A stretch of DNA of 64,000 nucleotides from Zhongshania sp. (lineage in GTDB: Bacteria; Pseudomonadota; Gammaproteobacteria; Pseudomonadales; Spongiibacteraceae): contig NZ_JARGNU010000008.1 in the NCBI RefSeq assembly GCF_029212375.1, positions 108,896 through 172,895 on the forward strand. The letters run 5' to 3'. This document shows positions 9,723-18,119 of the stretch, piece after piece. Numbering within the stretch: position 1 is the first letter of the stretch; each line of letters starts with the position of its first letter. The position numbers were made by a program, and so were the translations under genes. The notes under the pieces are model-generated. The model made no database searches. It was not told the origin of the DNA and saw nothing but the letters and a program-made list of their open reading frames with translations.

Positions 9723-10540
9723 AAGAAAAAAATATTGAAGACTGGCTCACCCAGCTTAAAAATCCGAGCGAGTGTGAGTCAGCTCGAGAACAAGCGGTTA
9801 TGGCCGCAATCAAGTCTGGGCTGAGCGCGTCGCAGCAGTCTAGCGAGCTAGACCAGCTGGCACTGCAGCGCCTGCATCGACGTATCGAGCAAGAAGGCCT
9901 TTACCAACAAGCTAAGTATCAACAGCCTAAGGTCAAACGTGGCCGAAATTTACATCGCTACGGCTATGCCGCGGCGGTATTGCTTGGCGTAGCGATTATG
10001 CTCGATCTGTCGGTCTTCAAGGGGCCAACACGGCAGGCGCTGCGCAGTGCAGCCGATTCGGACTCTGCGCAATTTAAGATGATGGCCGCCTCGCCACAAA
10101 TGCGTAAAGACATAGCGGAAGAGGAGATGATCGAACCGAGGGCCGAGGCAATGTCTGGCGAGCAGTATCTGGCGGATGCTGCTAAAAACGAAGCGGCTGA
10201 AATGAGCAGCGCAATGGCGAAACGCGATCGCGTTGCCGCGGCGCCGCTAGCGAATGAACAACAGCAGGCTGCCCGTCAGAAAGGGGGCGTCGTCGCACAC
10301 CGCCTAGTGGTAACTGACAAACAGTGGCAGGCGCTAAGCGAACTTGCCGGTGAGGGTATCTCGTTAAAACAGGGCGCCAACGCCGGTCATTGGCTATTGC
10401 AGCTTAATAGCGAAGCAGATGCGCAGCGCTGGCAGAAAGCCTTGCCAGAGTTTGAGCGGAATAAACTGTGGCCAATTGCTCAGCGAATTGATATTGAATT
10501 AGAGCTAGTCGACGCGCAGCGCGGTGACCGCAATGAATAA
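9719..10540 (+). CDS. Single-pass membrane protein of the vWA/ECF operon, possible anti-sigma factor
   Basis: A 273-aa protein starting with GTG inside the stop region of the vWA gene. Residues 1-75 are charged and cytoplasm-like, one hydrophobic helix (YGYAAAVLLGVAIML, about 80-95) crosses the membrane, and a long Ala/Glu-rich linker leads to a C-terminal domain (LVVTDKQWQALSELAGEG to WPIAQRIDIELEL). There is no HxxxCxxC zinc motif. Its topology and its position directly before an ECF sigma gene suggest an anti-sigma or sensor role. That is inference from context; I do not recognise the family. Confidence 0.75.
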   Translation: MKEKNIEDWLTQLKNPSECESAREQAVMAAIKSGLSASQQSSELDQLALQRLHRRIEQEGLYQQAKYQQPKVKRGRNLHRYGYAAAVLLGVAIMLDLSVFKGPTRQALRSAADSDSAQFKMMAASPQMRKDIAEEEMIEPRAEAMSGEQYLADAAKNEAAEMSSAMAKRDRVAAAPLANEQQQAARQKGGVVAHRLVVTDKQWQALSELAGEGISLKQGANAGHWLLQLNSEADAQRWQKALPEFERNKLWPIAQRIDIELELVDAQRGDRNE

Positions 10541-11084
10541 TGCCGAGGTCGACGCGCTTATTGTGGATCTTCAGGCCGGAGGTGCCCAGCGCAAACACGC
10601 CGTAACCCAGCTCTATACAGAATTTTCTGGAAAATTTACCCGCTTCTTACAACTCCGTGGTGTGCCAGAATCAGAGTCAGAAGACCTGATGCACGACATC
10701 TTTCTCGCTTTTATTAAACGCTGCGATGGCTTCACTCCGAGTGGGCAAGGGCGAGGGTGGCTGTGGTCAGTTGTGCGCTCAAAATTGGCGGATCGCTACC
10801 GACAAGCGAGTAAAGAAAATACAGAAACCTATGACGATAACTGGGAGATCGAATCTGGAAACTACGACGAAGCGCGGCTGCAAGCCTGTATCGCCGGCCA
10901 AATGTCGGTGTTTACCCGAGACTACCCCGAAGGCGCCCAAGCACTGTCGTGGGTGATTGATGATGAACTAGACCTGCGCTCAGTAGCAGAATTACTCGGC
11001 CGCAGTTACGGCGCTACCCGAGAATTTATGTCGCAAATAAGGTCGCGGTTACGAGCCTATATAGACCAGTGTTTGGTGGGGTGA
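10533..11084 (+). CDS. ECF-type RNA polymerase sigma factor
   Basis: A 183-aa protein with sigma region 2 (LYTEFSGKFTRFLQLRG, SEDLMHDIFLAFIKRC, GRGWLWSVVRSKLADRYR) and a region 4 helix-turn-helix (LDLRSVAELLGRSYGATREFMSQIRSRL). Regions 1 and 3 are absent, as in group 4 sigma factors. The ATG at 10533 overlaps the end of the upstream gene; a GTG at 10524 is the alternative and neither has a strong ribosome-binding site, so translation is probably coupled. It is the last gene of the vWA-membrane-sigma operon, whereas ECF genes more often come before their regulators. Confidence 0.87.
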   Translation: MNNAEVDALIVDLQAGGAQRKHAVTQLYTEFSGKFTRFLQLRGVPESESEDLMHDIFLAFIKRCDGFTPSGQGRGWLWSVVRSKLADRYRQASKENTETYDDNWEIESGNYDEARLQACIAGQMSVFTRDYPEGAQALSWVIDDELDLRSVAELLGRSYGATREFMSQIRSRLRAYIDQCLVG

Positions 11085-11131
11085 ACAATCGAGAATGTAT
11101 AAATGCGCCGCTGTTTTGGGTGTTACTCGTG

Positions 11132-11159
11132 TTGACGGTGTTGCGCAACGTGCTACACT
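11132..11159 (+). promoter_or_regulatory. higBA promoter with palindromic spacer
   Basis: TTGACG (11132-11137), 16 bases, TACACT (11154-11159). The spacer holds the perfect palindrome GTTGCGCAAC (11140-11149), a good position for autorepression by HigA. The expected transcription start falls at about 11165-11167, on the higB ATG itself, and no Shine-Dalgarno precedes it. Confidence 0.65.
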
Positions 11160-11165
11160 CTACGC

Positions 11166-11444
11166 ATGATCAAATCATTCAAGCACAAAGGCCTAGAAAA
11201 GTTCTACAACACCGGAACTAAAAAGGGCATTCAAGCTACTCACGCCACCAAGCTAAGGATGCGGCTCGCGGCTTTAGATACTGCCCATTGTATTGAAGAT
11301 TTGGACATCCCAGGTTACCGGTTGCACGCGTTAAAAGGTAGCCGAAAAGGCCTGTGGTCTATCACCGTAAATGGTAACTGGCGTGTAACTTTTGAGTTTG
11401 TAGAAGGCCATGTTTATATCGTTAATTATGAGGATTATCACTAA
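11166..11444 (+). CDS. higB: HigB toxin of a type II toxin-antitoxin pair
   Basis: A 92-aa RelE/HigB-fold toxin. The C-terminal part shows the family's strand pattern and basic residues: YRLHALKGSRKGLWSITVNGNWRVTFEF followed by HVYIVNYEDYH. HigB toxins cleave mRNA on the translating ribosome. It comes before the antitoxin, the diagnostic HigBA order, and its TAA overlaps the antitoxin ATG by one base. The gene may be translated from a leaderless mRNA (see promoter). Confidence 0.92.
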   Translation: MIKSFKHKGLEKFYNTGTKKGIQATHATKLRMRLAALDTAHCIEDLDIPGYRLHALKGSRKGLWSITVNGNWRVTFEFVEGHVYIVNYEDYH

Positions 11445-11737
11445 TGAGTATGCATAACCCCCCTCATCCAGGTGAGTTTATTCAAGCAACTTACATGGAG
11501 CCATTTGATATTAGCTGCCGCAATCTTGCAAAACATCTTGATGTAGCGGCCTCTACTCTTAATCGAGTCATTAAGGGTCAGAGTGGTATCAGTCCGGAAA
11601 TGGCGCTAAGGCTTTCTAAAGCTTTGGGTCGTAGCCCAGAAAGCTGGCTTGCCATGCAGGATAACTACGATTTGGCACTTGCTAAAAAGCAGACAAAGCT
11701 GACCAACGTCTTCCCCCTTGACCTAAGTGCTGCGTAA
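11444..11737 (+). CDS. higA: HigA antitoxin
   Basis: A 97-aa HTH protein of the HigA/VapI class. The start, MHNPPHPGEFIQATYMEPFDI, and the XRE helix-turn-helix, RNLAKHLDVAASTLNRVIKG, are typical, as is ALRLSKALGRSPESWLAMQDNYDL. It should neutralise HigB and repress the operon, probably at the palindrome within the promoter. The coding regions overlap by one base, so the two proteins are translated in coupling. Confidence 0.93.
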   Translation: MSMHNPPHPGEFIQATYMEPFDISCRNLAKHLDVAASTLNRVIKGQSGISPEMALRLSKALGRSPESWLAMQDNYDLALAKKQTKLTNVFPLDLSAA

Positions 11738-11930
11738 CAAGGCCGTCAATTTGACCACCTTACGCTGCGCTTCAGTCAGCAAATTTTGGTGGCGTTGATG
11801 CTGTGTAACAACTTCCAGACTTCCATCTAGTTCGCGATTTTTTACGGCCCGCTTTTTAAACAGTACCAGCCAACATCAGCACTAATCCCAAACCGAAATA
11901 GTCACTTAGCGCGTCTATAAATATATCCAC
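11723..11930 (-). pseudogene. Possible frameshifted remnant of a small membrane protein
   Basis: On the minus strand an open frame from a GTG at 11930 reads VDIFIDALSDYFGLGLVLML and stops at TAA (11858-11856). The frame one base over continues, from the same place, as LFKKRAVKNRELDGSLEVV and on to a stop at 11723 inside the 3' end of higA. Together they look like one about 69-codon protein with a membrane helix followed by a charged tail, broken by a one-base change. There is no ribosome-binding site and the start abuts a terminator. This could be chance. Confidence 0.25.
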
Positions 11931-11967
11931 AAAAAAGGCGAGGGCCCGCGAGCGCTCGCCTTTTAAA
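11931..11967. terminator. Bidirectional terminator between higA side and the secreted-protein gene
   Basis: AAAAGGCGAG (11933-11942) pairs with CTCGCCTTTT (11955-11964); an A-run precedes and T's follow, so it works best on the minus strand, ending the gene at 11979-12272. Confidence 0.75.
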
Positions 11968-11978
11968 TGCTTAACCGT

Positions 11979-12272
11979 TTAACCTAGCTTTTCAATGCTG
12001 AGTACCTCTTGGGTTTTTGCATCTATAAAGCATTCTGCGCGGTAGTTTGCTTGGTCTTTCGGCAATACTAACAGTTGTACTTTGCGGGAGTTTGATGGCC
12101 CGCTAATGCCTTTGAAACGCGTGCGGGTAGTGTCGTCATTTTCGCTGAATTTTTCCATGGTGCTATTTTTGCACGCGGCAACCAAGTCTTTGGTGGCTTC
12201 GCCGGCATGGGCGCTATTTAGTGCGCCGATGACTAGACCAAAGGTAAGCAGTATGTGTTGGATTGTTTTCAT
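11979..12272 (-). CDS. Small secreted hypothetical protein
   Basis: A 97-aa protein with a clear Sec signal peptide (KTIQHILLTFGLVIGALNSAHA, cleavage after AHA). The mature part of about 74 aa is mixed charged and contains two cysteines (VAACKNST and AECFIDAK) that could form a disulfide. It probably sits in the periplasm. No family is recognised. The ATG at 12272 has AAGAGAA upstream. It is followed by the terminator at 11931-11967 and is monocistronic. Confidence 0.75.
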   Translation of the reverse strand: MKTIQHILLTFGLVIGALNSAHAGEATKDLVAACKNSTMEKFSENDDTTRTRFKGISGPSNSRKVQLLVLPKDQANYRAECFIDAKTQEVLSIEKLG

Positions 12273-12395
12273 GATGGCATTCTCTTGTCAGTGTGGTTTC
12301 TGCTGTGGCAGGTAATTTGGTAACAATTTGTTTTGTATTGGTAACGTGGCCAGTGTAGGTTGTGCGTATATAATGGTAAATAGCCAAAAACACAC

Positions 12396-13298
12396 ATGTA
12401 TGGTGCAAATATGCAGGCGATGGATTGGAGTGATGTGCATTACTGCTTGGCAGTGATCCAAGAGGGTTCGGTGACAGCCGCGGCGAAGAAGCTGGGTGTT
12501 AATCACACCACGGTGTCTCGGCGTATAAGCGCGTTGGAGAAAACCCTGCACGCGTCTTTGTTTGATCGCTCTACCTCGGGTTGGTCGGTGACCCCAGTGG
12601 GGGAGTCTATTCTGCCCAATCTGGAGCAGATGCAAGAGGCCGCGAGCGCCATAGAGCGCAGTGTGCATGCCGACCGTAAGGACCTTAGCGGCACGCTGCG
12701 GATTACGGCGCTGGATGTGTGTATTCAGCGCATTTTGTTGCCGGGCCTGAAAGCCTTCGGCGAAAAATACCCCAGTATTCATGTGGAATTATTGGCGTCG
12801 GAAGAAGCCTTGGATTTGTCGGTGCATGCGGCGGATATTGCTTTTCGCACTACCAATAATCCGCCGCCGAATGTGGTCGGCAAGAAAATAGCTAATTTCA
12901 ATTATGGGGTTTATGCCACTAAAAGCGCGTGGGAAGACTATATGGCGGGGCGCGGCGATGTGGGCGCCATTTCGTGGATGTTAGACGGTAAGGCAATTCC
13001 CGAATGGCTGCGGCAAAGCTACCCCGATATGCCGATTCGCTATCGCTCTAACTCTTTGAATGTGATTTATGATTTGGTTAGGCAGGGCAGCGGTTTTGGT
13101 GAAATACCCTGTTCGCTGGGTAATAGTGATCCCGATTTAGTAAAAATTCCGGCGCAGGGTGTTATGGAGCCGATGGGTTTTTGGTTGCTGACGAATCTCG
13201 ATTTGCGCACCACGGCCAGAATTCGAATCTTTCGCGACTTTATGCTGGACTATCTGCAGCCCTTAGTTGAGCGATTCGAGTCGCAGTCTGCTTTGTGA
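12396..13298 (+). CDS. LysR-type transcriptional regulator
   Basis: About 300 aa with an N-terminal winged HTH (GSVTAAAKKLGVNHTTVSRRISALEKTL) and a LysR substrate-binding region (LSGTLRITALDVCIQRILLP). The HTTVSRRI variant is common in the AmpR/GcvA-like subgroup with short effector domains. The effector is not predictable. Three in-frame ATGs (12396, 12411, 12420) are possible and none has a good Shine-Dalgarno, so the true N-terminus is uncertain. It is divergent from the small secreted protein gene, which it may control. Confidence 0.88.
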   Translation: MYGANMQAMDWSDVHYCLAVIQEGSVTAAAKKLGVNHTTVSRRISALEKTLHASLFDRSTSGWSVTPVGESILPNLEQMQEAASAIERSVHADRKDLSGTLRITALDVCIQRILLPGLKAFGEKYPSIHVELLASEEALDLSVHAADIAFRTTNNPPPNVVGKKIANFNYGVYATKSAWEDYMAGRGDVGAISWMLDGKAIPEWLRQSYPDMPIRYRSNSLNVIYDLVRQGSGFGEIPCSLGNSDPDLVKIPAQGVMEPMGFWLLTNLDLRTTARIRIFRDFMLDYLQPLVERFESQSAL

Positions 13299-13320
13299 GG
13301 TATTTTATTTAAAAGTAATG

Positions 13321-14439
13321 TTAAACGATATCTACTTGGGTTCTGGCTAGCGATGCCATGACTTTGCTGAGTAACTCTGGTTGCGAGCGCACCCCAATTT
13401 TTGAGTAAATCGCTTTAAGGTGCGAGCGTATGGTGCTTTCTTTTACGCCCATGGCCTCGGCTATTTCTTTAACAACTAGGCCCTTGCATAGCAAGCGAGT
13501 AACGCCTGCTTCTGTGCTTGTTAAATGATATAAAATTTCCAGTCCCGCCAAATCAATATCCACATTGGCGTCGATATTTTTTATTTGCAGGAGTACGCCA
13601 AGCTCCTCTGTTCCGGGAATAAGGCCGGGTAGTAGATGTGGTTCTACACTGATTTGATACTGGTCGGTACGTGCATAATTGCGGCAGGATGCTGAGCGGT
13701 TATCGGTAAAATCCTGCAAGTTACCCATAAGTTGGTCAATGGTGTTACGCAACTTATGGGGCCGAAAAAATAATTTTCCTGCAGATATACACGCCACGTC
13801 TTGGCGTAGCAATTCTTCTGCTAAGTCATTTTGAGAAATGATGTGGGCGTCTGAACGCAGCAGATAAGCTGCACAGTCTATGATATTGGTGATCGAGTCG
13901 AAGCCGCTTTGTAATGATTCTAAGGCAATATTGCGTTTGTAAATCGCCAGCGCATTTTGTAAGTGGGGAACAAAGAGGTTGAGGGTTTCAAGTTCGTCGC
14001 TGCGGAAGGGCTTGTGTTGATGGCCGCGCTGAATGGTGACGCGAAATGCGTGGCCAATTTTTGGATCTTCGATGTAGGCGCCACAGGCATAGCGGATATC
14101 TAAAGGTTTGGTGTAGTCAGCGTAAAATTCTGAAGACAGAAAATGCCTATCTGGCACCGCATCACTGCTATGAAACTGAAAGGGTGAATACTTGGTCATG
14201 GCCTCTGCCCAGACGTCGGTGTGAATATAGTGCTCGCCGTAGACTTGCAGCTCGTCATCGTTCAAATGCCGTGATAAAACGATGTCGGTCGCGTGGGTTT
14301 GAATTTCTTCAAACATCAGTGTTGTGGAGCGCGACGGAATTTCGGTCTCTAACATGGTAAAAAAAGCCATCCATCCGTCGGCTTGGTGGGCGTGTCGATA
14401 AAGCTCGCCAATTAGCTGTGATAATTTACTGCTCTGCAT
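13321..14439 (-). CDS. LuxR-family regulator with N-terminal sensory region
   Basis: A 372-aa protein whose last 65 residues form a LuxR/FixJ HTH (LTSTEAGVTRLLCKGLVVKEIAEAMGVKESTIRSHLKAIYSKIGV). The upstream 300 residues show no receiver domain or autoinducer motif, but resemble the PAS-like sensory half of long LuxR regulators found in hydrocarbon- and lipid-degrading gammaproteobacteria. It is divergent from the thrombospondin-repeat lipoprotein gene across a 316-base control region and could regulate it. The ligand is unknown. Confidence 0.87.
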   Translation of the reverse strand: MQSSKLSQLIGELYRHAHQADGWMAFFTMLETEIPSRSTTLMFEEIQTHATDIVLSRHLNDDELQVYGEHYIHTDVWAEAMTKYSPFQFHSSDAVPDRHFLSSEFYADYTKPLDIRYACGAYIEDPKIGHAFRVTIQRGHQHKPFRSDELETLNLFVPHLQNALAIYKRNIALESLQSGFDSITNIIDCAAYLLRSDAHIISQNDLAEELLRQDVACISAGKLFFRPHKLRNTIDQLMGNLQDFTDNRSASCRNYARTDQYQISVEPHLLPGLIPGTEELGVLLQIKNIDANVDIDLAGLEILYHLTSTEAGVTRLLCKGLVVKEIAEAMGVKESTIRSHLKAIYSKIGVRSQPELLSKVMASLARTQVDIV

Positions 14440-14656
14440 TATTTATTGTTGGCTGTCCCCACAACTTTTAACTCACTTCCTGGGGGTCGCTACAGCTGCT
14501 GTCCGTTGCATCCCCCCAATCTAGGGGAGGCGTTAAATAAACTATACCGTTAGATTATCGCGTGAGCAATTCTAGCTGGCATTGAGGGGGCTTGTTGGTA
14601 CACAGGGAAGTGTAAACATCTTGATGATGCTGGCTTGATAAGTGGAGGGACGGATA

Positions 14657-14755
14657 TGCTGCTTAGGCAGCGCTCAAAGCAAGGATGCTACCCCTCATAC
14701 AACGATAAAGAGCGTAGATTTAGCGATCTACGCAGCGCGTACCAAGGGTAGACGT
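14657..14755 (+). promoter_or_regulatory. Structured 5' leader of the lipoprotein gene
   Basis: Two perfect hairpins, GCTGC-TTAG-GCAGC (14658-14671) and GCGTAGAT with ATCTACGC (14712-14733), flank a segment CTACCC (14688-14693) that can pair with GGGTAG (14746-14751). The latter contains the ribosome-binding sequence AAGGG, five bases from the ATG. This is an arrangement that could hide or expose the start. The rest of the 316-base gap from 14440 shows no gene. Confidence 0.4.
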
Positions 14756-16270
14756 ATGGAAGCAATATTAAAGAAACCAGCCAATACACGCTTGCTGAGT
14801 GTCACATTGTCATCGGTGTTGTTAGTGGCCTGTGGCGGCGGTGGAGGTGGCGGTTCTGCCGCGAATAATGGCATTGATGTTTCCGGAACCCCCGTTAAGG
14901 GGCCGATGGTGAATGCCGATGTGCTGGCCTATCGCTACAGCGCGAGTGGCACTCTATTGAAAGGCAGCTTGTTGGCGAGTGGCACAACCAATGCGCAAGC
15001 CAATATCGCTGGTTTGCGTATCCCTAGCGATTATAGCGGCCCCGTTATTATTGAAGTTCAGGCAAACCAGCAAACGAGCGATTTAAATACCGGTTTAACG
15101 CCAGCGATATCGGTATTTCGAACAGTAGTTGCGAGCCCAGATGTATTGGCCGCTGGGCCGATTTACCCATCGCCACTCACCTCGCTTGCTTATGAACTGG
15201 CCGTTAGCAATGCCGACTCGGCTGCATACGGTGGCGATGGCGACGGCAGTATTAGTGAAGTTGAGTTTAGCAATGCCTTTGGCTTGGCCTCACAAAAAGT
15301 ACTTGCAACTTTGGGCTTTGGTTTAGCAATAGACACCGATCTTAACACCACCCCGCCATTGTTAACCGCAGCAACGACAAGCTCGGCCGCGCAGGTACAG
15401 GCAATTACTTATCGCGGGGCGATCGAAGCGCTGAGCGCGATATTAATCACTATGAAAGACGATGCGATTGCCAATAATGCGGCCTCTCAGCAAACCACCG
15501 ATTCGCTGTTGGCTGCACTTGCTGCCGACCTAGGTGATGACGTAATAGATGGCGCAGCAGGGAGTGAGGCAATTTCGGCTTTCGCCGATATCAGTGATTT
15601 GCTTGCTTTAGTCACGGTGGACCCCGCCACACTAAAGGTGCCGGGCACTGAAATTTCAATTGCTGATATTGAATCTGTGCTGGTGGCTGAGCAGAGCGCA
15701 ACGGGTTCTGCGGTAGACAGTTCGGCTATTGCTGCCGGAACGGTTACTGCTAACCCTGAACCCGCAAAGGCGTCACCAGACGTAGATGCTGATGGGATAC
15801 CAGATAGCATTGATAATTGCGTGTCTGTGGGCAATCCCGAGCAAGGGGATCTTGATGAGGATGGTGTAGGTGATGTTTGTGATGCCGATCGCGACGGTGA
15901 CGACGTAGCCAATGCCGATGACGACTTTCCTAACGATGCCAGTGAATCAGTCGACACCGACCAAGATGGCATTGGCAATAACGCAGACCTAGATGATGAC
16001 GGTGATGAAGTCCCAGACGTTGACGATGCCTTCCCTCTTGATGAAAGTGAATCGGTGGACTCCGACAACGATGGCCAGGGAGACAATACTGATACCGATC
16101 TAGATGGCGATGGCGTTGAAAATAGTGTGGATAACTGTCCCGTCACAGCCAATGAAGATCAGGCCGACAGTGATGATGACGATGTGGGTGACGTCTGCGA
16201 CACCCCAGATCCACAGCCGTCTGCGGCGGTGTGGGGCAGCTTCAACTGGGATGATGCGAACTGGCAGTAG
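14756..16270 (+). CDS. Lipoprotein with thrombospondin type 3-like acidic repeats
   Basis: A 504-aa lipoprotein. The signal peptide ends in LLVAC, followed by a glycine run, so the cysteine is about residue 24. Residues 30-330 form a domain starting VSGTPVKGPMVNADVLAY, a carboxypeptidase-regulatory-like pattern, with an EF-like GGDGDGSISEVEF. From about 340 there are calcium-binding TSP3 repeats (DADGIPDSIDNC, DLDEDGVGDVCDADRDGDD, DTDQDGIGNNAD and so on), ending in WGSFNWDDANWQ. It is likely on the outer membrane or cell surface. The ATG at 14756 has AAGGG; upstream in-frame codons belong to the leader. Confidence 0.82.
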   Translation: MEAILKKPANTRLLSVTLSSVLLVACGGGGGGGSAANNGIDVSGTPVKGPMVNADVLAYRYSASGTLLKGSLLASGTTNAQANIAGLRIPSDYSGPVIIEVQANQQTSDLNTGLTPAISVFRTVVASPDVLAAGPIYPSPLTSLAYELAVSNADSAAYGGDGDGSISEVEFSNAFGLASQKVLATLGFGLAIDTDLNTTPPLLTAATTSSAAQVQAITYRGAIEALSAILITMKDDAIANNAASQQTTDSLLAALAADLGDDVIDGAAGSEAISAFADISDLLALVTVDPATLKVPGTEISIADIESVLVAEQSATGSAVDSSAIAAGTVTANPEPAKASPDVDADGIPDSIDNCVSVGNPEQGDLDEDGVGDVCDADRDGDDVANADDDFPNDASESVDTDQDGIGNNADLDDDGDEVPDVDDAFPLDESESVDSDNDGQGDNTDTDLDGDGVENSVDNCPVTANEDQADSDDDDVGDVCDTPDPQPSAAVWGSFNWDDANWQ

Positions 16271-16323
16271 CTTCGCCTCGGATTATTTAGACACTCGTTA
16301 ACGATTTTTTAGAGGAAGATAAA

Positions 16324-16986
16324 ATGAAAAAGCATATTTTAATGGCCGCGGTACTCAGTGTTGTGACGCCCAGTTTGTTTGCTGGCGAAGTTGCGGCAGG
16401 GGATGTAACAACTTTTACCGCGGGCACAGCCGCTAAGGCCGGTGAGGTTAATGCAACTTTTCAGGCGCTCATTGCGGCTATTAATGACAATGCGGAGCGG
16501 ATCAGTAATTTGGAGAGCACACAAGTTAATGCTTCTGTTGCGGGGGGAAGTTTTCAAATTCGCACCTTGAATAGCGAAATCGCGGTAGGCAGCGCTGATG
16601 GTTATCATGCGAATGACGATAACGATTTCACGAATATTAGCAATGGCGGTATAGCGGGCTCTTTAAGCTTTGATGCTGAGGGTTCGGGTGGGAGTTTCGT
16701 TGTTACTGGCGACCACGTTTACGAGGCTAACCTGCCAGGAAATCATCTGGAAAATCATGGTGGAGATGATTTAGGTTTAAGCGCGATAACCTACACTCAA
16801 TCTGGAAATATTGTGAGTGTGGCTTTCCCGGATGACGGGGGCACGTCTACTGTCGATTTCATCGTAAGTGCAAATGGCTCCGTAATTTTGGCGCAGTCTA
16901 TAGAGGCTTTCAATACAACTTTTGATGATGGCTCAAAAGGTAAATCATCCTATACAGAGTTGGTTATAGGGATTCGCACAGAATAA
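16324..16986 (+). CDS. Secreted hypothetical protein
   Basis: A 220-aa protein with a signal peptide (MKKHILMAAVLSVVTPSLFA, cleaved before GEVA). A short helical segment follows (KAGEVNATFQALIAAINDNAERISNLE), of the kind seen ahead of surface-attached beta domains, and then a beta-rich region with GSFVVTGDHVYEANLPGN. No catalytic motif is seen. It follows the TSP3 lipoprotein by 53 bases with a strong AGAGGAAG ribosome-binding site, so the two are likely one operon and may form a surface assembly. Confidence 0.75.
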   Translation: MKKHILMAAVLSVVTPSLFAGEVAAGDVTTFTAGTAAKAGEVNATFQALIAAINDNAERISNLESTQVNASVAGGSFQIRTLNSEIAVGSADGYHANDDNDFTNISNGGIAGSLSFDAEGSGGSFVVTGDHVYEANLPGNHLENHGGDDLGLSAITYTQSGNIVSVAFPDDGGTSTVDFIVSANGSVILAQSIEAFNTTFDDGSKGKSSYTELVIGIRTE

Positions 16987-17045
16987 CTCGGTGTGGGGTA
17001 ATGGGTGGCACCAGGGCTTAAAACTCACTGGTGCTACTTTTGGGT

Positions 17046-18110
17046 TTACCCTGCAATAGGCGGATGGTCGTCATAATCGTCTGAGGTGGAATACCCCTCT
17101 GGCTCAAACTCTTCTCTAAACGCGTTAACCTGTTCAAGTGCCTCACTGATGTTGGCTTTGTATTTTGCGATATGGAATAAGGCATCACCTTCGTATACCA
17201 GTGGCAAAAACGTGCGGCCAATAACAATGCCGTCGTCGCTGGCGAGGATTTTGGCGTCTGAACTGCTATTGCCCATGGGGTCGGAAATAAGCGCGAGTAC
17301 ATCGCCCTTGGTTACAAATGCACCTAGCGGCACTAGCGCCCGCAATACACCGCTGCTATTGGCGCGTATCCAAGTAGATTGACCGGTAATCATGCTGCTG
17401 CGCTTGGGCTTTTTACTGCGCGAGGGCGGCAACATGCCGATATGCCGCATCACGTTAATAATGCCGCTCACTCCCGCGCGAATGGCCACTTCGTCAAAGC
17501 GCAGCGCTTCACCCGCTTCGTATAGTAGAACCTGAATATTGTGATTGCTGGCGATTTCGCGCAGTGAGCCATCTCGGGTTGCCGAATGCAGAATGACTGG
17601 CGCGGCAAAGCTCTCGGCCATGGCGCGGGTCGATTCGTCTTTAATATCGGCGCGGATTTGGGGCAGATTACTGCGGTGCCGAGCGCCGGTGTGCAGGTCG
17701 ATACCGTGGGTGCATTGCAGTACTACCTCGTTGAGAAAGGTGTGCGCCATGCGCCCTGCCAGCGAACTTTTGGGCGAGCCGGGAAAGGAACGGTTTAGAT
17801 CTCGGCCATCGGGCAGGTAGCGGCTGTTATTGAGAAAGCCGTGTACATTCACAATGGGTATGGCCAGCAAGGTGCCGCGCAGGGAGCGCAGGGCCTTGTG
17901 TTGCAATAGGCGCCGCACAATTTCAACACCATTGATCTCGTCGCCGTGAATCGCGGCGCTAACAAACAGGGTTGGCCCCTCTTTACGGCCGCGAATCGCT
18001 TTAACGGTCATCGACAGTTCAGTGTTGGTATAAAGCTGCGCTACTGGTAATTCTATTTGGGTGCGGCTACCGACGGGGATGTCGGTGCCGGCGATGGTGA
18101 GTTTCTTCAT
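17046..18110 (-). CDS. Aspartoacylase/succinylglutamate desuccinylase-family metallohydrolase
   Basis: A 354-aa zinc hydrolase of the AstE/AspA type (M14-like). The metal ligands appear as AAIHGDEINGVEI (H and E) near residue 52 and the later H in HGIDLHTGARH, with DGRDLNRSFPG between. Family members remove acyl groups from amino acids. It is 9 bases downstream of the rimK-like gene, in the same operon. This arrangement recurs in gammaproteobacteria next to RimK and a zinc/aspartic-protease-like partner, so it may process glutamate-tailed peptides. Substrate unknown. Confidence 0.85.
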   Translation of the reverse strand: MKKLTIAGTDIPVGSRTQIELPVAQLYTNTELSMTVKAIRGRKEGPTLFVSAAIHGDEINGVEIVRRLLQHKALRSLRGTLLAIPIVNVHGFLNNSRYLPDGRDLNRSFPGSPKSSLAGRMAHTFLNEVVLQCTHGIDLHTGARHRSNLPQIRADIKDESTRAMAESFAAPVILHSATRDGSLREIASNHNIQVLLYEAGEALRFDEVAIRAGVSGIINVMRHIGMLPPSRSKKPKRSSMITGQSTWIRANSSGVLRALVPLGAFVTKGDVLALISDPMGNSSSDAKILASDDGIVIGRTFLPLVYEGDALFHIAKYKANISEALEQVNAFREEFEPEGYSTSDDYDDHPPIAG

Positions 18111-18119
18111 GGGTTACTC

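Noticed and set aside
11850..11870. Programmed -1 frameshift at a TTTAAAAAG stretch on the minus strand
   Set aside because: The slippery heptamer is not in the zero-frame register and the shift needed is +1; a broken gene or chance is more likely.
14581..14755. Possible GEMM (cyclic di-GMP) riboswitch, because of CTCAAAGC and ACAGGG-type bits
   Set aside because: The GGCAAACC and GACGCAAAGC core elements and the GAAA tetraloop are missing and the spacing is wrong; only a generic structured leader can be supported.
15487..16152. 221-codon minus-strand frame, Ser/Thr-rich
   Set aside because: It is the antisense of the acidic TSP3 repeats, whose GA-rich codons give long open frames on the opposite strand; no start signal.
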